Below, in pieces: positions 17,480-26,848 of a stretch of DNA of 64,000 bases. Positions within the stretch are counted from its first letter, which is position 1; each line of letters begins with the position of its first letter. The notes under the pieces were generated by a model. The model did not search any database, was not told where the DNA came from, and saw nothing but the letters and a program-made list of their open reading frames with translations. The stretch is from Martelella mediterranea (GTDB taxonomy: Bacteria > Pseudomonadota > Alphaproteobacteria > Rhizobiales > Rhizobiaceae): the NCBI GenBank assembly GCA_003001975.1, contig PVUG01000013.1, positions 62,001 to 126,000 of the forward strand. Reading direction: 5' to 3'. A program made the position numbers and the translations under genes.

Positions 17480-18382
17480 TTGTCTGATCCCCTTGCCGAT
17501 ATTGTTACGTTCCTGCAGCCGCGCGCACCCTATTCGAAATGGGTGACGACGGTGGGGCCCTGGCTGATCCATCGTGAACAGGCGGGACAGGTTTTCTATT
17601 GCCTTGTTCTCGAGGGGGAAATTCGTTTTCAGGCCGACGGGCGGGAGGCGGTTATACTCAGGCAGGGCGATTTCGTGCTGGTGCCCTCATCCTTTGGTTT
17701 CACCACCAGTTCTCTCGATACGCGGCCGTCGGAGGTGTCGATACCGGTGCCTCTCGACAACGGCGCGCTCAGGCTCGGCCGTTTGAGCGGCCCGGTGGAA
17801 AGCCAGTATCTTGTTGGTCACTGTGTTTTCGGCGCGGATGATGCAGCGTTACTGGTTTCGCTTTTGCCCGAAGTCCTGGTCGTTCGCCGGGAAGAAAGGT
17901 TGGCAGCGCTTGTCAGGATGGTGCGGGAGGAAACCCTGTCACGGCGTCCGGCGCGTGATGTCGTGCTCGAACGCCTGCTGGAAGTACTGTTTATCGAGGC
18001 TTTCAGGTCCACGGCTGCCTGCGACGCCGCCCCAGGCCTGCTGCGGGGACTGGGGGATGCGCGGCTGGCTGACGCGATCCGTGCCATGCATCGTGCGCCG
18101 GAGCGCAACTGGACGGTCGCTCAGCTTGCCGATCTTGCGGCCTTGTCGCGTTCAACCTTCTTTGCGCGTTTCAGCAGGACGGTCGGCGTTCCGCCAATGG
18201 AATATCTGTTTTCGTGGCGGATGGCTCTGGCCAAAAATCTTCTGCGCGAGGGGCGGTCATCGGTCGCGGCCATTGCCGAAAAGGTCGGTTATGGCTCGTC
18301 CAGCGCCTTCAGTCTTGCCTTCACCCGTCATGCCGGACTTGCACCAGCCCACTTTGCCCGCGCGTTGACGGCAGCGGAGTGA
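17480..18382 (+). CDS. AraC family regulator (first SDR/AraC pair)
   Basis: Transcription factor with an N-terminal cupin sensor (AraC_binding/Cupin_6; FYCLVLEGEIRFQADG near 35-50) and C-terminal double helix-turn-helix (RNWTVAQLADLAALSRSTFFARF and later SSVAAIAEKVGYGSSSAFS). The frame is open to 17318, but homology starts at LSDPLADIV, so I place the start at a TTG (17480), about 300 aa. No strong ribosome site decides this. Divergent from an SDR gene, with the intergenic region 17307-17479 as the likely operator. Ligand unknown. Confidence 0.78.
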   Translation: MSDPLADIVTFLQPRAPYSKWVTTVGPWLIHREQAGQVFYCLVLEGEIRFQADGREAVILRQGDFVLVPSSFGFTTSSLDTRPSEVSIPVPLDNGALRLGRLSGPVESQYLVGHCVFGADDAALLVSLLPEVLVVRREERLAALVRMVREETLSRRPARDVVLERLLEVLFIEAFRSTAACDAAPGLLRGLGDARLADAIRAMHRAPERNWTVAQLADLAALSRSTFFARFSRTVGVPPMEYLFSWRMALAKNLLREGRSSVAAIAEKVGYGSSSAFSLAFTRHAGLAPAHFARALTAAE

Positions 18383-18389
18383 GGTCACC

Positions 18390-19124
18390 TCAACCCTGCG
18401 CCGTCGGGCGGATGATGATATCGCCGACATCGACATCGGCCGGCTGGGAGACGGCGAAGATGATGGCCCGGGCGATGGCTTCCGGCGAAATCGCCATATC
18501 CATGCCGCTTGCGACCTGTTCTCTCAGCTTTTCGTCGGGGATGGCATCGCCGAATTCGGTTCGCACATAGCCCGGTGAGATTCCGGTGACGCGCAGATCC
18601 GGCCCGGCCTCCTGCCGCAGCCCCTCATGCAGGGTCCGCACGGCATTCTTCGTGGCGGCGTAGACCGCCATTCCGGGTGCCACCCGCAGCCCCGCAACGG
18701 ATATCACGCTGATGAAATGACCGGCCGACTGCCGCCGGAAGACGGGAAGAGCCGCCGCAATGCCATAGAGCGCGCCCTTGAAATTGACGTCAACCATTGC
18801 CTCCCAGTCCGCAACGCGCAGATCGTCGAGACCGGAGATCGGTCCGACACCGGCATTACCGATAAAGACGTCGAGCCGGCCGAAGGTCTCCGTCGCGCAT
18901 TCGACAAAGCGTTGCACCGAGAGCCGGTCTGTAACGTCGGTCTCAAAGGCAATCGCGGTTCCACCGGCAGCCTCAATTTCGTCGGCGAGTGTCGTCAGCT
19001 GCTCAATGCGACGCGCGCCGAGAACCAGTCGGGCGCCGGCGTCTGCCAGCATCAAAGCCGTGGCCCGGCCGATGCCGCTGCTGGCTCCCGTGATCGCGAT
19101 GACCTTGTCTTTCACATTTTCCAT
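18390..19124 (-). CDS. Short-chain dehydrogenase/reductase (second SDR/AraC pair)
   Basis: Classical NAD(P)-dependent SDR, 244 aa, of the type close to YdfG/serine 3-dehydrogenase. Motifs: TGASSGIG (13-20), GNAG in place of NNAG (about 88-91), Ser near ISV, and YAATK with catalytic Tyr and Lys (about 154-158). It begins with MENVKDKVIAITG after an AAGGAGA site. Convergent with the first AraC gene (seven-base gap) and divergent from the second AraC gene. Substrate unknown. Confidence 0.87.
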   Translation of the reverse strand: MENVKDKVIAITGASSGIGRATALMLADAGARLVLGARRIEQLTTLADEIEAAGGTAIAFETDVTDRLSVQRFVECATETFGRLDVFIGNAGVGPISGLDDLRVADWEAMVDVNFKGALYGIAAALPVFRRQSAGHFISVISVAGLRVAPGMAVYAATKNAVRTLHEGLRQEAGPDLRVTGISPGYVRTEFGDAIPDEKLREQVASGMDMAISPEAIARAIIFAVSQPADVDVGDIIIRPTAQG

Positions 19125-19214
19125 AGGCTGTCTCCTTTTGCGCTCAAGGAGATATCGCGTGCAGGTCCGTTCGTTCTATAGTGTTTCATCCATATTATTG
19201 TAGCGAACGTTCAG

Positions 19215-20147
19215 ATGATGGCCGATACACTCACCACACTTTTCAATCTGCTCGATCTCAAAAGCGCGCGCTGTACCCGTTTTGAAGCGGGTGGCGACTG
19301 GTCGCTGCGGTTTCCCGAAAAGAGCGCGATCAAGTTCGTTGCGGTCCTTCGCGGAGCGTGCTTCATGCTGCACGGCGACAAGCCGCCGATACGCCTGCGC
19401 GCCGGCGACGTGTTCCTGCTGTCGCAATACCCGTCCTATGTTCTGACGAGCGACCCGGCGCTTCCGCCGGAGGATGGAGCGCGGGTCATCGACTGGTCAC
19501 GTTCCGATACCGGCCGCTATGGCGGCGATGAGGTGGTGATGATCGGCGGCGCCTATCGCGTGAGTTCCTTGCATGAGCATCTTCTGGGCGATGCCCTGCC
19601 GCAGCAGATGCTGATTCCCGCCGAGGCGCCGTCTGCCGCCCAGCTCAGCCGGACGCTGCAGACCCTGGAAAGCGAATTTACCCGCACCGATATCGGCTCG
19701 GACATGATGCGGCGGCATCTGACTGACATGTTGCTGGTGCAGATGTTGCGGGCGATCTCCGCCCGCGAGGGAGAAACGGTGTCAAATGGCGGCCAAGGCA
19801 ACTGGATCGGTGCGCTTGTCGACAAGCGTCTCGGCCTGGCGCTGGACGCCATCCACGCAAACCCCGAACGACCCTGGACCGTTTCTGCGCTTGCGGGTGT
19901 CGCCGGCATGTCGCGTACGGCGTTTTCGGAGCGTTTTCGCAAGGCGGTCGGGCGTGCACCGATCGACTATGTGGTGCACTGGCGCATGCAGGTGGCCGAT
20001 GATTTCATCCACCAAGGCAGGAGTGTATCGGAGGTTGCTGGCTTGCTTGGCTACGGCTCCCAAAGCGCCTTCGGCGCTGCGTTCAAGCGGATCAAGGGCC
20101 GCTCGCCGCGTGCAACCCTGCGCGGAAAGGGCTCGCAGCGCCCATAG
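19215..20147 (+). CDS. AraC family regulator (second SDR/AraC pair)
   Basis: 310-residue regulator with an N-terminal cupin-type domain (SAIKFVAVLRGACFMLHG near 36-53, LRAGDVFLLSQYPSY near 60-74) and a C-terminal AraC DNA-binding domain (RPWTVSALAGVAGMSRTAFSERF, then SVSEVAGLLGYGSQSAFG). Starts with tandem ATGs at 19215/19218; no strong site distinguishes them. Divergent from an SDR gene that it probably controls. Related in plan to the preceding AraC gene but not a recent copy. Confidence 0.87.
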   Translation: MMADTLTTLFNLLDLKSARCTRFEAGGDWSLRFPEKSAIKFVAVLRGACFMLHGDKPPIRLRAGDVFLLSQYPSYVLTSDPALPPEDGARVIDWSRSDTGRYGGDEVVMIGGAYRVSSLHEHLLGDALPQQMLIPAEAPSAAQLSRTLQTLESEFTRTDIGSDMMRRHLTDMLLVQMLRAISAREGETVSNGGQGNWIGALVDKRLGLALDAIHANPERPWTVSALAGVAGMSRTAFSERFRKAVGRAPIDYVVHWRMQVADDFIHQGRSVSEVAGLLGYGSQSAFGAAFKRIKGRSPRATLRGKGSQRP

Positions 20148-20174
20148 AAAAGGCCGGCGCAGATGGCGCCGGCC
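20148..20174 (-). terminator. Terminator for the catalase gene
   Basis: Nine-base perfect stem GGCCGGCGC / GCGCCGGCC, loop of five, followed on the minus strand by UUUUC. It lies 25 bases after the katA stop and directly beyond the AraC stop codon. Confidence 0.8.
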
Positions 20175-20199
20175 TCCGGACCGTTTTCAACGGTTGAGC

Positions 20200-21699
20200 C
20201 TATTCAGCCGCGTTTGGCGTTCCCGGGGTCGAGATCGCATTGGCCTCGTAGCCGTGGGCTTCCTTCAGCGCGGCGCGCACGCCGGCCTCATAGTCGGGGT
20301 GGACCTGTTTGAACAGGGCGAGCTGGCGTTCGATGATCTCGCCCGGCACACCGCCCATGGCCGCGGCAACATTGGCGAACAGACGCGCCTTCTGACCGTC
20401 ATCGAACAGTTCGAACAGCGCGCGGGGCTGTGAGAAGTCATCATTGCCCTCACGATGATTGAACCGGCCCATATCGCCTTCGATTGCGAGCGGCGGCTCC
20501 ATTGCCGACTTGTCTTCGACGGCGCCACCCATGCTGTTGGGTTCGTAATAGGCGTCGGTTGCCCCGGTCTTCTGGCCGAAGAAGTTCATCTGGCCATCCT
20601 TGTGATAGTGATGGACCGGACATTTCGGCGCGTTGACCGGCAGTGCCTCGTAATGCGTGCCGAGACGGTAGCGGTGGGCATCGGCGTAGGAAAAGATGCG
20701 CGCCTGCAGCATCTTGTCCGGCGAATGCGAGATGCCGGGGACGATGTTGGACGGCGAGAACGCCGCCTGTTCGATTTCGGCGAAGTAATTGTCGGCGTTG
20801 CGGTTCAATTCCATATAACCGACATCGATCGGCGGATAGTCGCTGTGCGGCCAGACCTTGGTGAGATCGAACGGGTTATAGGATGTCTTGTCGGCGTCCG
20901 CTTCCGGCATGATCTGCACCTGCAGCTTCCAGCGCGGATATTTGCCGGTCTCGACCTTGTCGAACAGCGCTTCCTGATAGGTTTCGCGGCTCTTGCCGAC
21001 CAGCTTTTCGGCCTCATCATTGGTGTAATGCTGATGGCCCTGTTCGGTCTTGAAATGGAATTTGACCCAGACGCGTTCACCGGCCTCGTTCCACAGCGAA
21101 TAGGTATGCGAGCCGTAGCCGTTCATGAAGGTCGGGTCGACCGGGATGCCGCGGTCGGACATCAGGATGGTGACCTGATGCAGGCTTTCCGGCGACAGCG
21201 ACCAGAAATCCCACATCGCCGTCGGGGATCGCAGATTGGTGCGCGGGTGGCGCTTCTGCGTGTGGATGAAATCCGGGAACTTGTAGGGATCGCGGACGAA
21301 GAACACCGGCGTGTTGTTGCCGACCAGATCCCAGTTTCCGTCTTCGGTGTAGAATTTCAGGGCAAAGCCGCGCACATCGCGCTCGGCATCAGCAGCACCC
21401 AGTTCGCCGGCGACGGTGGAAAAACGCGCGAGCATCGGCGTTTCCGCCCCCGGCTGGAGACACTTGGCCTTGGTGTATTGCGAAATATCACCGGTGATCT
21501 TCAGCGTGCCGAACGCGCCCCAGCCCTTGGCATGCACCACGCGCTCGGGGATGCGCTCACGGTTCTGGTGGGCGAGCTTTTCGATCAGCTGATAATCCTG
21601 GATCATCACGCCGCCGCGCGGGCCGGCGGTGATCGAGTTCTGGTTGTCCGGCAGCGCTGCGCCGGCCGTCGTCGTCAATGTCGGTTTCTTGTCGGTCAT
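20200..21699 (-). CDS. katA: Catalase KatA, monofunctional heme type
   Basis: Breaks hydrogen peroxide to water and oxygen; cytoplasmic heme enzyme of 499 aa, the length of small-subunit catalases. Seen: the distal His in [13 protein letters not shown] (about 47-59), RFSTVAGE and the Asn of GNNTPVFF, and the heme-ligand Tyr in [14 protein letters not shown] (about 336-349). The ATG at 21699 has GGAGG upstream; an in-frame start at 21729 is less likely. Divergent from oxyR, the usual peroxide-sensing regulator of katA in rhizobia. Confidence 0.96.
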   Translation of the reverse strand: MTDKKPTLTTTAGAALPDNQNSITAGPRGGVMIQDYQLIEKLAHQNRERIPERVVHAKGWGAFGTLKITGDISQYTKAKCLQPGAETPMLARFSTVAGELGAADAERDVRGFALKFYTEDGNWDLVGNNTPVFFVRDPYKFPDFIHTQKRHPRTNLRSPTAMWDFWSLSPESLHQVTILMSDRGIPVDPTFMNGYGSHTYSLWNEAGERVWVKFHFKTEQGHQHYTNDEAEKLVGKSRETYQEALFDKVETGKYPRWKLQVQIMPEADADKTSYNPFDLTKVWPHSDYPPIDVGYMELNRNADNYFAEIEQAAFSPSNIVPGISHSPDKMLQARIFSYADAHRYRLGTHYEALPVNAPKCPVHHYHKDGQMNFFGQKTGATDAYYEPNSMGGAVEDKSAMEPPLAIEGDMGRFNHREGNDDFSQPRALFELFDDGQKARLFANVAAAMGGVPGEIIERQLALFKQVHPDYEAGVRAALKEAHGYEANAISTPGTPNAAE

Positions 21700-21791
21700 G
21701 GTTTCCTCCTTCTCTGGACATATTGTCATGCCGAAAACACGGCATTTTCACGGCGTGTGCCGCAAACTTGGGGACGCAGTAAAATCATCGC

Positions 21792-21814
21792 ATTGGTTTT
21801 GAATAATTTCCAAT
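21792..21814. promoter_or_regulatory. Candidate OxyR site between katA and oxyR
   Basis: Dyad ATTGG-N13-CCAAT in an AT-rich stretch (21783-21840) of the divergent katA-oxyR region, with LysR-type spacing. Proposed OxyR box by position and symmetry only; it does not match the E. coli OxyR consensus well. Confidence 0.4.
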
Positions 21815-21847
21815 TGTGATTTCTGTATTTTTAGATAAGAAAAACCT

Positions 21848-22759
21848 ATGGTAACGCTCAAACAACTCCGCTATTTCGAAGCGCTGGCGCGCGAACGCCA
21901 TTTTGGCCATGCCGCCGAGACGGTGAATGTCAGCCAGCCCGCGCTTTCCGCACAGATCATGGAGATGGAAGCCGATCTGGGTGTGCGGCTTGTCGAGCGC
22001 GGCCGCCGGCAGGTTCTGTTGACGCCGGAGGGCAAGCGCGTGCTTGGCCATGCGGGCACGGTGCTTGCGGCGATGGCCGCGCTGGAGCGTGCGGCAAAGC
22101 CGTCCGTCACGCCGCTTTCAGGCCCTCTCGCCATTGGCCTCATTCCGACCGTTGCGCCCTATCTGATCCCCGGGCTCGTGCCCTATCTGAACACGCATTT
22201 TCCCGATGCCGAGGTCTCGCTGCGGGAGGCGGTCACCGACCGGCTGCTTGATGATCTTGAGGCGGGAACGCTCGACGCGGTGATTGCCGCGCTGCCGCTG
22301 GAGCGCGACGGGCTTTCCACCGTAAAGCTGTTCGAGGACCGGTTCTTCATGGCCGTCGCGCGCAATGACACGACGGTACTGGCCTCTCCGCTGACACAGG
22401 CGAGCATTGCGCCCGAACGGCTGCTGCTGCTGGAGGAGGGGCACTGCCTGCGCGATCAGGCGCTGGCGCTGTGCACCCGCACGCCGCGGCGGGCCATTGT
22501 CAATGTCGGCGCCACCTCGATGACCACGCTGCTGCAGATGGTTGCAAACGACATGGGCATGACGCTGATACCGGAGATGGCCATTGCTGCGGAAACCGCG
22601 CGCACGGCGCTTTCGATACTGCCCTTTGCGGACCCGATGCCGGCACGCTCCATCGGTCTTGCCTGGCGGCGTTCGGATGCGCGCAAAGCCGACATGACCG
22701 CGCTTGCAGAGGCCATTATGGCCTGCCGGCAGCCGTCAGCACCGGATAAAACGCGTTGA
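21848..22759 (+). CDS. oxyR: Peroxide-sensing regulator OxyR
   Basis: LysR family activator of 303 aa. Winged helix at 1-60 (LKQLRYFEALARERHFGHAA). The redox pair is present as Cys200 and Cys209 in GHCLRDQALALC, matching Cys199/Cys208 of E. coli OxyR, so peroxide can be expected to form the activating disulfide. LVANDMGMTLIPEMA-like residues (QMVANDMGMTLIPEM) follow. Divergent from katA, which it should induce under peroxide. Confidence 0.94.
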   Translation: MVTLKQLRYFEALARERHFGHAAETVNVSQPALSAQIMEMEADLGVRLVERGRRQVLLTPEGKRVLGHAGTVLAAMAALERAAKPSVTPLSGPLAIGLIPTVAPYLIPGLVPYLNTHFPDAEVSLREAVTDRLLDDLEAGTLDAVIAALPLERDGLSTVKLFEDRFFMAVARNDTTVLASPLTQASIAPERLLLLEEGHCLRDQALALCTRTPRRAIVNVGATSMTTLLQMVANDMGMTLIPEMAIAAETARTALSILPFADPMPARSIGLAWRRSDARKADMTALAEAIMACRQPSAPDKTR

Positions 22760-22870
22760 TCGTGTCACCGGGGTGTCAACAGAGATAGCTATTTCTCTCC
22801 AGACACGGCATGATTGCGGTGACGGGCGCCGGGGGCTTGGCGTCGCCCCCGCATTCAGGAGAGGGACATC

Positions 22871-24196
22871 ATGATTGATACGGCAAAACGGTTGCTCACT
22901 GTAGCATTGTTGGCACTGATACCATCGGTGGTGTTTGCCGATGATGATGTCATGGTCTTCGGCGGCGATACCTATGCCAGCGGGAAAATGTCCAATCTCG
23001 ACACGAACAGTCCGCGCAGCGCCTTCGTCTCGGGTTTTTCAGCCTCCCTTGACGGCCCGGTGGCCAAGGACGCCCATATCGCCGGCGGTCATGTCAGCGT
23101 CGATGCGCCCGTTTCCGGCGACCTCTATGCCGCCGGTGTCTGGGTTACAGTCGATGGTCCGGTCGGCGGTGATCTGTCGGTCTCGGCCTATTCGGTCGCG
23201 GTTGAAACGAAAGCCACGGTCGGCGGCAACAGTCGTATCGCCGCCCGCTCGGTCGAGATTGACTCCGATCTTGCCGGCAGCCTGCTGGCGGTGGCGCAGG
23301 ATGTCACCATCAACGGCACGATCACCGGCGATGTGATGCTGGCGGTCGACAATCTGACCTTCGGGCCCGATGCGAAGATTGCAGGACTGCTGTCCTATGT
23401 CGGGCCGCAGGATATCGAAATCCCCGAAAGCGTGATCGCGGCCGATCGCGTCATCCACCGGCGGGTTGCCGGCGCGGCGCTTTCCTCGCTGGCGCAGATG
23501 ACGGCGGCGGGCGAAGCGCTGCATGACCTGCGCGAAAACGGCACCGTGCGCACGGCAGCCGAAATTGCCGCAGGCAAGGAAGCGGTGAAGATCGCCGGTG
23601 AAGAGACCTTCGGCCACGACGACGGTTTCTGGGCGCTGCTGGCCGGTTTCCTGGTGACCCTGATCGCCTACGTCATTGTCGCCGCCATCTTCTTCAATTT
23701 TGTGCCCGAACGCACCGAGGCGACCCGCGCGCGGCTGATGGCAAAGCCGCTTGCGTCGCTGTGCTACGGCTTTCTGGCGCTTTCCATGCTGGTCGGCGCG
23801 GTTCCGGTCGCTGCCATCACGATTGTCGGCATCGTCTTCATTCCCTTTGTGGTGCTGGCGATCTTCGTTGCCTGCGTGCTGGCCTATCTGGTGGCCGCCT
23901 ATGCCTTCGCCTGGGCGATCCTGTCGCGGATCAAGCCGATATCCCCATCGCTGACCAACAAGCTGCTGGCGACGGCTGCGGGCATCGTTCTCTTGTCGAT
24001 GACGCATTATCTCTGGTTCTTCGGCTGGATCATCAATCTCGCCGTGGTTCTGATGGGGCTTGGCGCGCTGGCTGCCGTCTGCGGCCGGCGAATGCTCTCG
24101 CGAAAGGATGGTCCGACCGCGACCGGGCCGGAGAACATCGAGCCGCAAGGTGCCCCGGCGCGCGAGAACGGCGAGGGGCCGGCTGGACAGCCGTAA
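22871..24196 (+). CDS. Exported bactofilin-like beta-helix protein with C-terminal membrane domain
   Basis: 441 aa. A signal peptide (1-23, cleavage likely after VFA) leads into a repetitive segment (about 45-190) rich in G, V, D and A with short turns such as VSGDLYAAG, VGGDLSVSA and ITGDVMLAV. This is the pattern of bactofilin or polymer-forming beta-solenoids. Four or more hydrophobic helices follow (about 253-277, 297-345, 365-405) and a polar Pro/Gly-rich tail. The topology suggests a periplasmic solenoid on a membrane anchor. Family function is unknown to me, with cell-envelope organisation the likely theme. AGGAGAG ribosome site. Convergent with the next gene. Confidence 0.7.
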   Translation: MIDTAKRLLTVALLALIPSVVFADDDVMVFGGDTYASGKMSNLDTNSPRSAFVSGFSASLDGPVAKDAHIAGGHVSVDAPVSGDLYAAGVWVTVDGPVGGDLSVSAYSVAVETKATVGGNSRIAARSVEIDSDLAGSLLAVAQDVTINGTITGDVMLAVDNLTFGPDAKIAGLLSYVGPQDIEIPESVIAADRVIHRRVAGAALSSLAQMTAAGEALHDLRENGTVRTAAEIAAGKEAVKIAGEETFGHDDGFWALLAGFLVTLIAYVIVAAIFFNFVPERTEATRARLMAKPLASLCYGFLALSMLVGAVPVAAITIVGIVFIPFVVLAIFVACVLAYLVAAYAFAWAILSRIKPISPSLTNKLLATAAGIVLLSMTHYLWFFGWIINLAVVLMGLGALAAVCGRRMLSRKDGPTATGPENIEPQGAPARENGEGPAGQP

Positions 24197-24198
24197 CG

Positions 24199-24870
24199 TC
24201 AGAAGCTGAAACTGACGCCGAGATTGACGGCGTTGGTCCAGATATTGCTTTTCATGCTGTCGCCGCTGTCGATGTCGACATCGACCCAGGAATAGTTGGC
24301 CTTGTATTCAAGGAAGGCGTCCCAGTTCCGGGCGAAGCTGTAGGCGAGGCCTGCCTGGGCCTGAAGGGTCGGCCCGCCGAACTGATAGCCATAGGTCCTG
24401 CCCGAAGGCCGGGTGACCTCGACATGCGGCACGTTGATGCCGGCGCCAAGGCCGACATAGGGCGTCCATTTGCTGTCATTCAGCGGAAAGCGGTAGAGCG
24501 CGTTCAGCGTCAGAAGGTTGAGGCCATCGGAGTATTCGAAATGGCTCCAGCCTGCTTTCGCCAGCGTTTCATCATCGGCATAGACCTTGGTATGACTGAA
24601 ATCGAGCGCGATGCCGAGATTGGGCATCTGATAGTCATCCAGCCACAGCGTCCCGCGCGCGCCCCAGTAGACGGGCCACGTAAAGGAACGTCCTTCCCAG
24701 CCGGCGGTAAATGCGCGCACGCCGTCGATATCGATTTCCGAATGCGGGGCGGACTGATAGCCGCCGTAAAGCGAAAGCGTCATCTCCGCTGCGGCAGAAC
24801 CCGCCGATCCCGCCATCGCGGCAAAAGCGAGGGGGATGACGGAAGCTCTTTGCAAAAATGGAGAAAGCAT
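24199..24870 (-). CDS. Outer-membrane beta-barrel, LpxQ (lipid A oxidase)-like
   Basis: 223-residue exported protein with a signal peptide (about 1-28, ending AGSAAA) and alternating aromatic/polar strands, closing in the porin-like C-terminal F (GVSFSF). The sequence MTLSLYGGYQSAPHS, YADDETLAKAG and YVGLGAGINVPHVEV resembles rhizobial proteins annotated as lipid A oxidase LpxQ, which converts the proximal glucosamine of lipid A to aminogluconate in the outer membrane. Oxidase activity cannot be confirmed from motifs. ATG at 24870 preferred over a TTG at 24876. Two bases from the convergent upstream gene. Confidence 0.65.
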   Translation of the reverse strand: MLSPFLQRASVIPLAFAAMAGSAGSAAAEMTLSLYGGYQSAPHSEIDIDGVRAFTAGWEGRSFTWPVYWGARGTLWLDDYQMPNLGIALDFSHTKVYADDETLAKAGWSHFEYSDGLNLLTLNALYRFPLNDSKWTPYVGLGAGINVPHVEVTRPSGRTYGYQFGGPTLQAQAGLAYSFARNWDAFLEYKANYSWVDVDIDSGDSMKSNIWTNAVNLGVSFSF

Positions 24871-25057
24871 TGGCAACGGTACTCTTGGGAGAGGATTTTA
24901 TACTGCATGCAACCTGAATATAGTATGTTTAAAATTGCCTTAAAATGCAATTCAGAATTGTGATATCCACACTTCTCTAGCGTGCGCCCAAATGCGGCCT
25001 TGCGAATGATCCGAAAACATGTTTCTGTTTTGTTCTTGGTGGAATCAGGAGAGATAC

Positions 25058-25705
25058 GTGACGGATAAACCGGGTCTGATCGCGAGCGAAGATGGCAAGC
25101 TTCGCTGTTTCTGGCATGGTAATCTGCCGGATTATCTGCGTTATCACGATGAGGAATGGGGCCGTCCCGTCACCGATGATTTTCGGCTGTTCGAGAAAAT
25201 CTGCCTTGAAGGGTTTCAGTCGGGGCTTTCCTGGCTGACCATTCTGCGCAAGCGCGAAAACTTCCGTGACGCTTTTGACGGTTTCGATTTTCACAAGGTC
25301 GCCCGCTATTCCGAAGCCGGTGTTGAACGACTTCTCGGCAATGCCGGGATCATCCGCCATCGCGGCAAGATCGAGGCGACAATCAACAATGCCGGCCGTG
25401 CTATCGAGATGGAGCGCGAATGTGGCTCGCTTGCCGCCTGGTTCTGGGCGCGGGAGCCGGACCCGGACGAACGCCCCGAAACCGTCGATCTTGAAACGCT
25501 CAGGGCCAATCCGACGACGCCGGTTTCCGTAAAGATTTCGAAGGAACTGAAAAAGCGCGGCTGGAAATTCGTCGGCCCCACCACGGTCTATGCCTTCATG
25601 CAGGCCATGGGGCTGGTCAATGACCACCTCGAAGGCTGCTGCTGCCGGGGCGAGGTGGAAAGGCTGAGGGCGGAACTGGTCCGCCCCGCGATCAGGTCGG
25701 CTTAG
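25058..25705 (+). CDS. tag: DNA-3-methyladenine glycosylase I (Tag)
   Basis: Base-excision repair enzyme that removes 3-methyladenine. 215 aa. The zinc-binding residues of the Tag family are all present: Cys and His near the N-terminus (LRCFWHGN, YLRYHDEEWG, the HDEEWG box being diagnostic) and His/Cys near the C-terminus (NDHLEGCCCR). The GTG start at 25058 has AGGAGAG four bases upstream; the frame open from 25019 is less likely. Its stop overlaps that of the convergent yeiH-type gene. Confidence 0.93.
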   Translation: MTDKPGLIASEDGKLRCFWHGNLPDYLRYHDEEWGRPVTDDFRLFEKICLEGFQSGLSWLTILRKRENFRDAFDGFDFHKVARYSEAGVERLLGNAGIIRHRGKIEATINNAGRAIEMERECGSLAAWFWAREPDPDERPETVDLETLRANPTTPVSVKISKELKKRGWKFVGPTTVYAFMQAMGLVNDHLEGCCCRGEVERLRAELVRPAIRSA

Positions 25706-26751
25706 CCGATCTGCAATACGAAGATCAGGCCAAGCGCGATCGCCGTCAGCACGAGGATGGAGAGGATCGCGGTGGCGATCACCCGGCCGCCGGCACGGCC
25801 GAGCGAGCGGACATCCACCGCAAGCCCGAGGGCGGCCATGGCGAGCACGGTGAGCGCATTCGACGTATGGGCCAACGACGGCACGACAGCCTCGGGAATG
25901 GCGCCGGCCGAACGCAGCGCCATCATCAGCGCAAAGCCGATGATGAACCACGGGGCGACATGCCTGAGCCTCACCTTTGCTCCCGCACCATTGGAAGCGG
26001 CGCGTGCGCTCATGCCTAGCGCGAACAGCACGGGGCCGAGCATCATCACCCGGATGAGCTTGACCAGCGTGCCGGTCTGCACGGCAATCACGCCGCCCGG
26101 CTGGGCGGCGGCCAGCACCTGCGGCACGGCATAGACGGTGAGCCCCGACAGCACGCCATATTGCGGCCCGGTCAGCCCGAGGCCAACAAGCGCCAGCGGC
26201 AGCGCCAGCACCATGACGACGCCGAGCACGGCGGTAAACGCGATGGCCGAAGCGATATCCTCCGGCTCCGCATCGATGACCGGGGCGGCAGCGGCAATTG
26301 CCGAATTGCCACAGATCGAATTGCCGCAGGCCACCAGCGTTGCCAGTTTGTGCTTCAGCCCGAGGCCGCGACCGATCCCATAGGAAATCGCGATGGCCGC
26401 AACCACGGTAAACACGATGCCCAGCACCAGCGCCGGGCCTGCCGCCTTCAGCGCCTGCATGCTGATCGACGCGCCAAGCAGGACGATGGCGACCTCGAGC
26501 ACAAATTTCTCGCAGAAGCGAATCCCGGGCGTGAATGCCGCCGGCAGGTTGACCAGCGAGCGGATCGCCGTGCCGATCAGGATGGCGAGCACCAGGTTTT
26601 CAACGAAGCGGTGCTCGGTCAGGTGCACTTCGACCGCCTCCAGCCCGAAGGCTGCAAGCGCGACGATGCATGACAGCACGATGCCGGGCGCCAGCGACAG
26701 AAAGGGGGCGGCCCATGGATGGGTGTTTTCGTTTTGAAGTGCAATGCGCAT
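25702..26751 (-). CDS. YeiH family (UPF0324) putative sulfate exporter
   Basis: Integral membrane protein of 349 aa with about ten helices and the family signature ACGNSICGNSAIAA near 140-153 and the repeat GLTVYAVPQVLAAA. Members are annotated as putative sulfate or sulfonate-related exporters, without firm biochemical proof. ATG at 26751, preceded by ACAGGA; an in-frame ATG at 26778 is possible. It diverges from a LysR gene, as yeiH does from yeiE in enteric bacteria, and shares the stop-codon bases TTAG with the convergent tag gene. Confidence 0.85.
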   Translation of the reverse strand: MRIALQNENTHPWAAPFLSLAPGIVLSCIVALAAFGLEAVEVHLTEHRFVENLVLAILIGTAIRSLVNLPAAFTPGIRFCEKFVLEVAIVLLGASISMQALKAAGPALVLGIVFTVVAAIAISYGIGRGLGLKHKLATLVACGNSICGNSAIAAAAPVIDAEPEDIASAIAFTAVLGVVMVLALPLALVGLGLTGPQYGVLSGLTVYAVPQVLAAAQPGGVIAVQTGTLVKLIRVMMLGPVLFALGMSARAASNGAGAKVRLRHVAPWFIIGFALMMALRSAGAIPEAVVPSLAHTSNALTVLAMAALGLAVDVRSLGRAGGRVIATAILSILVLTAIALGLIFVLQIG

Positions 26752-26848
26752 CGGAAAATCCTGTGTTGCGCAAAGCATGTCATGCTCAAATATAACCTTC
26801 CATCGAATAATAATTGACGTTTCGTTCGATTAAGGCGAATGTTTTGCC

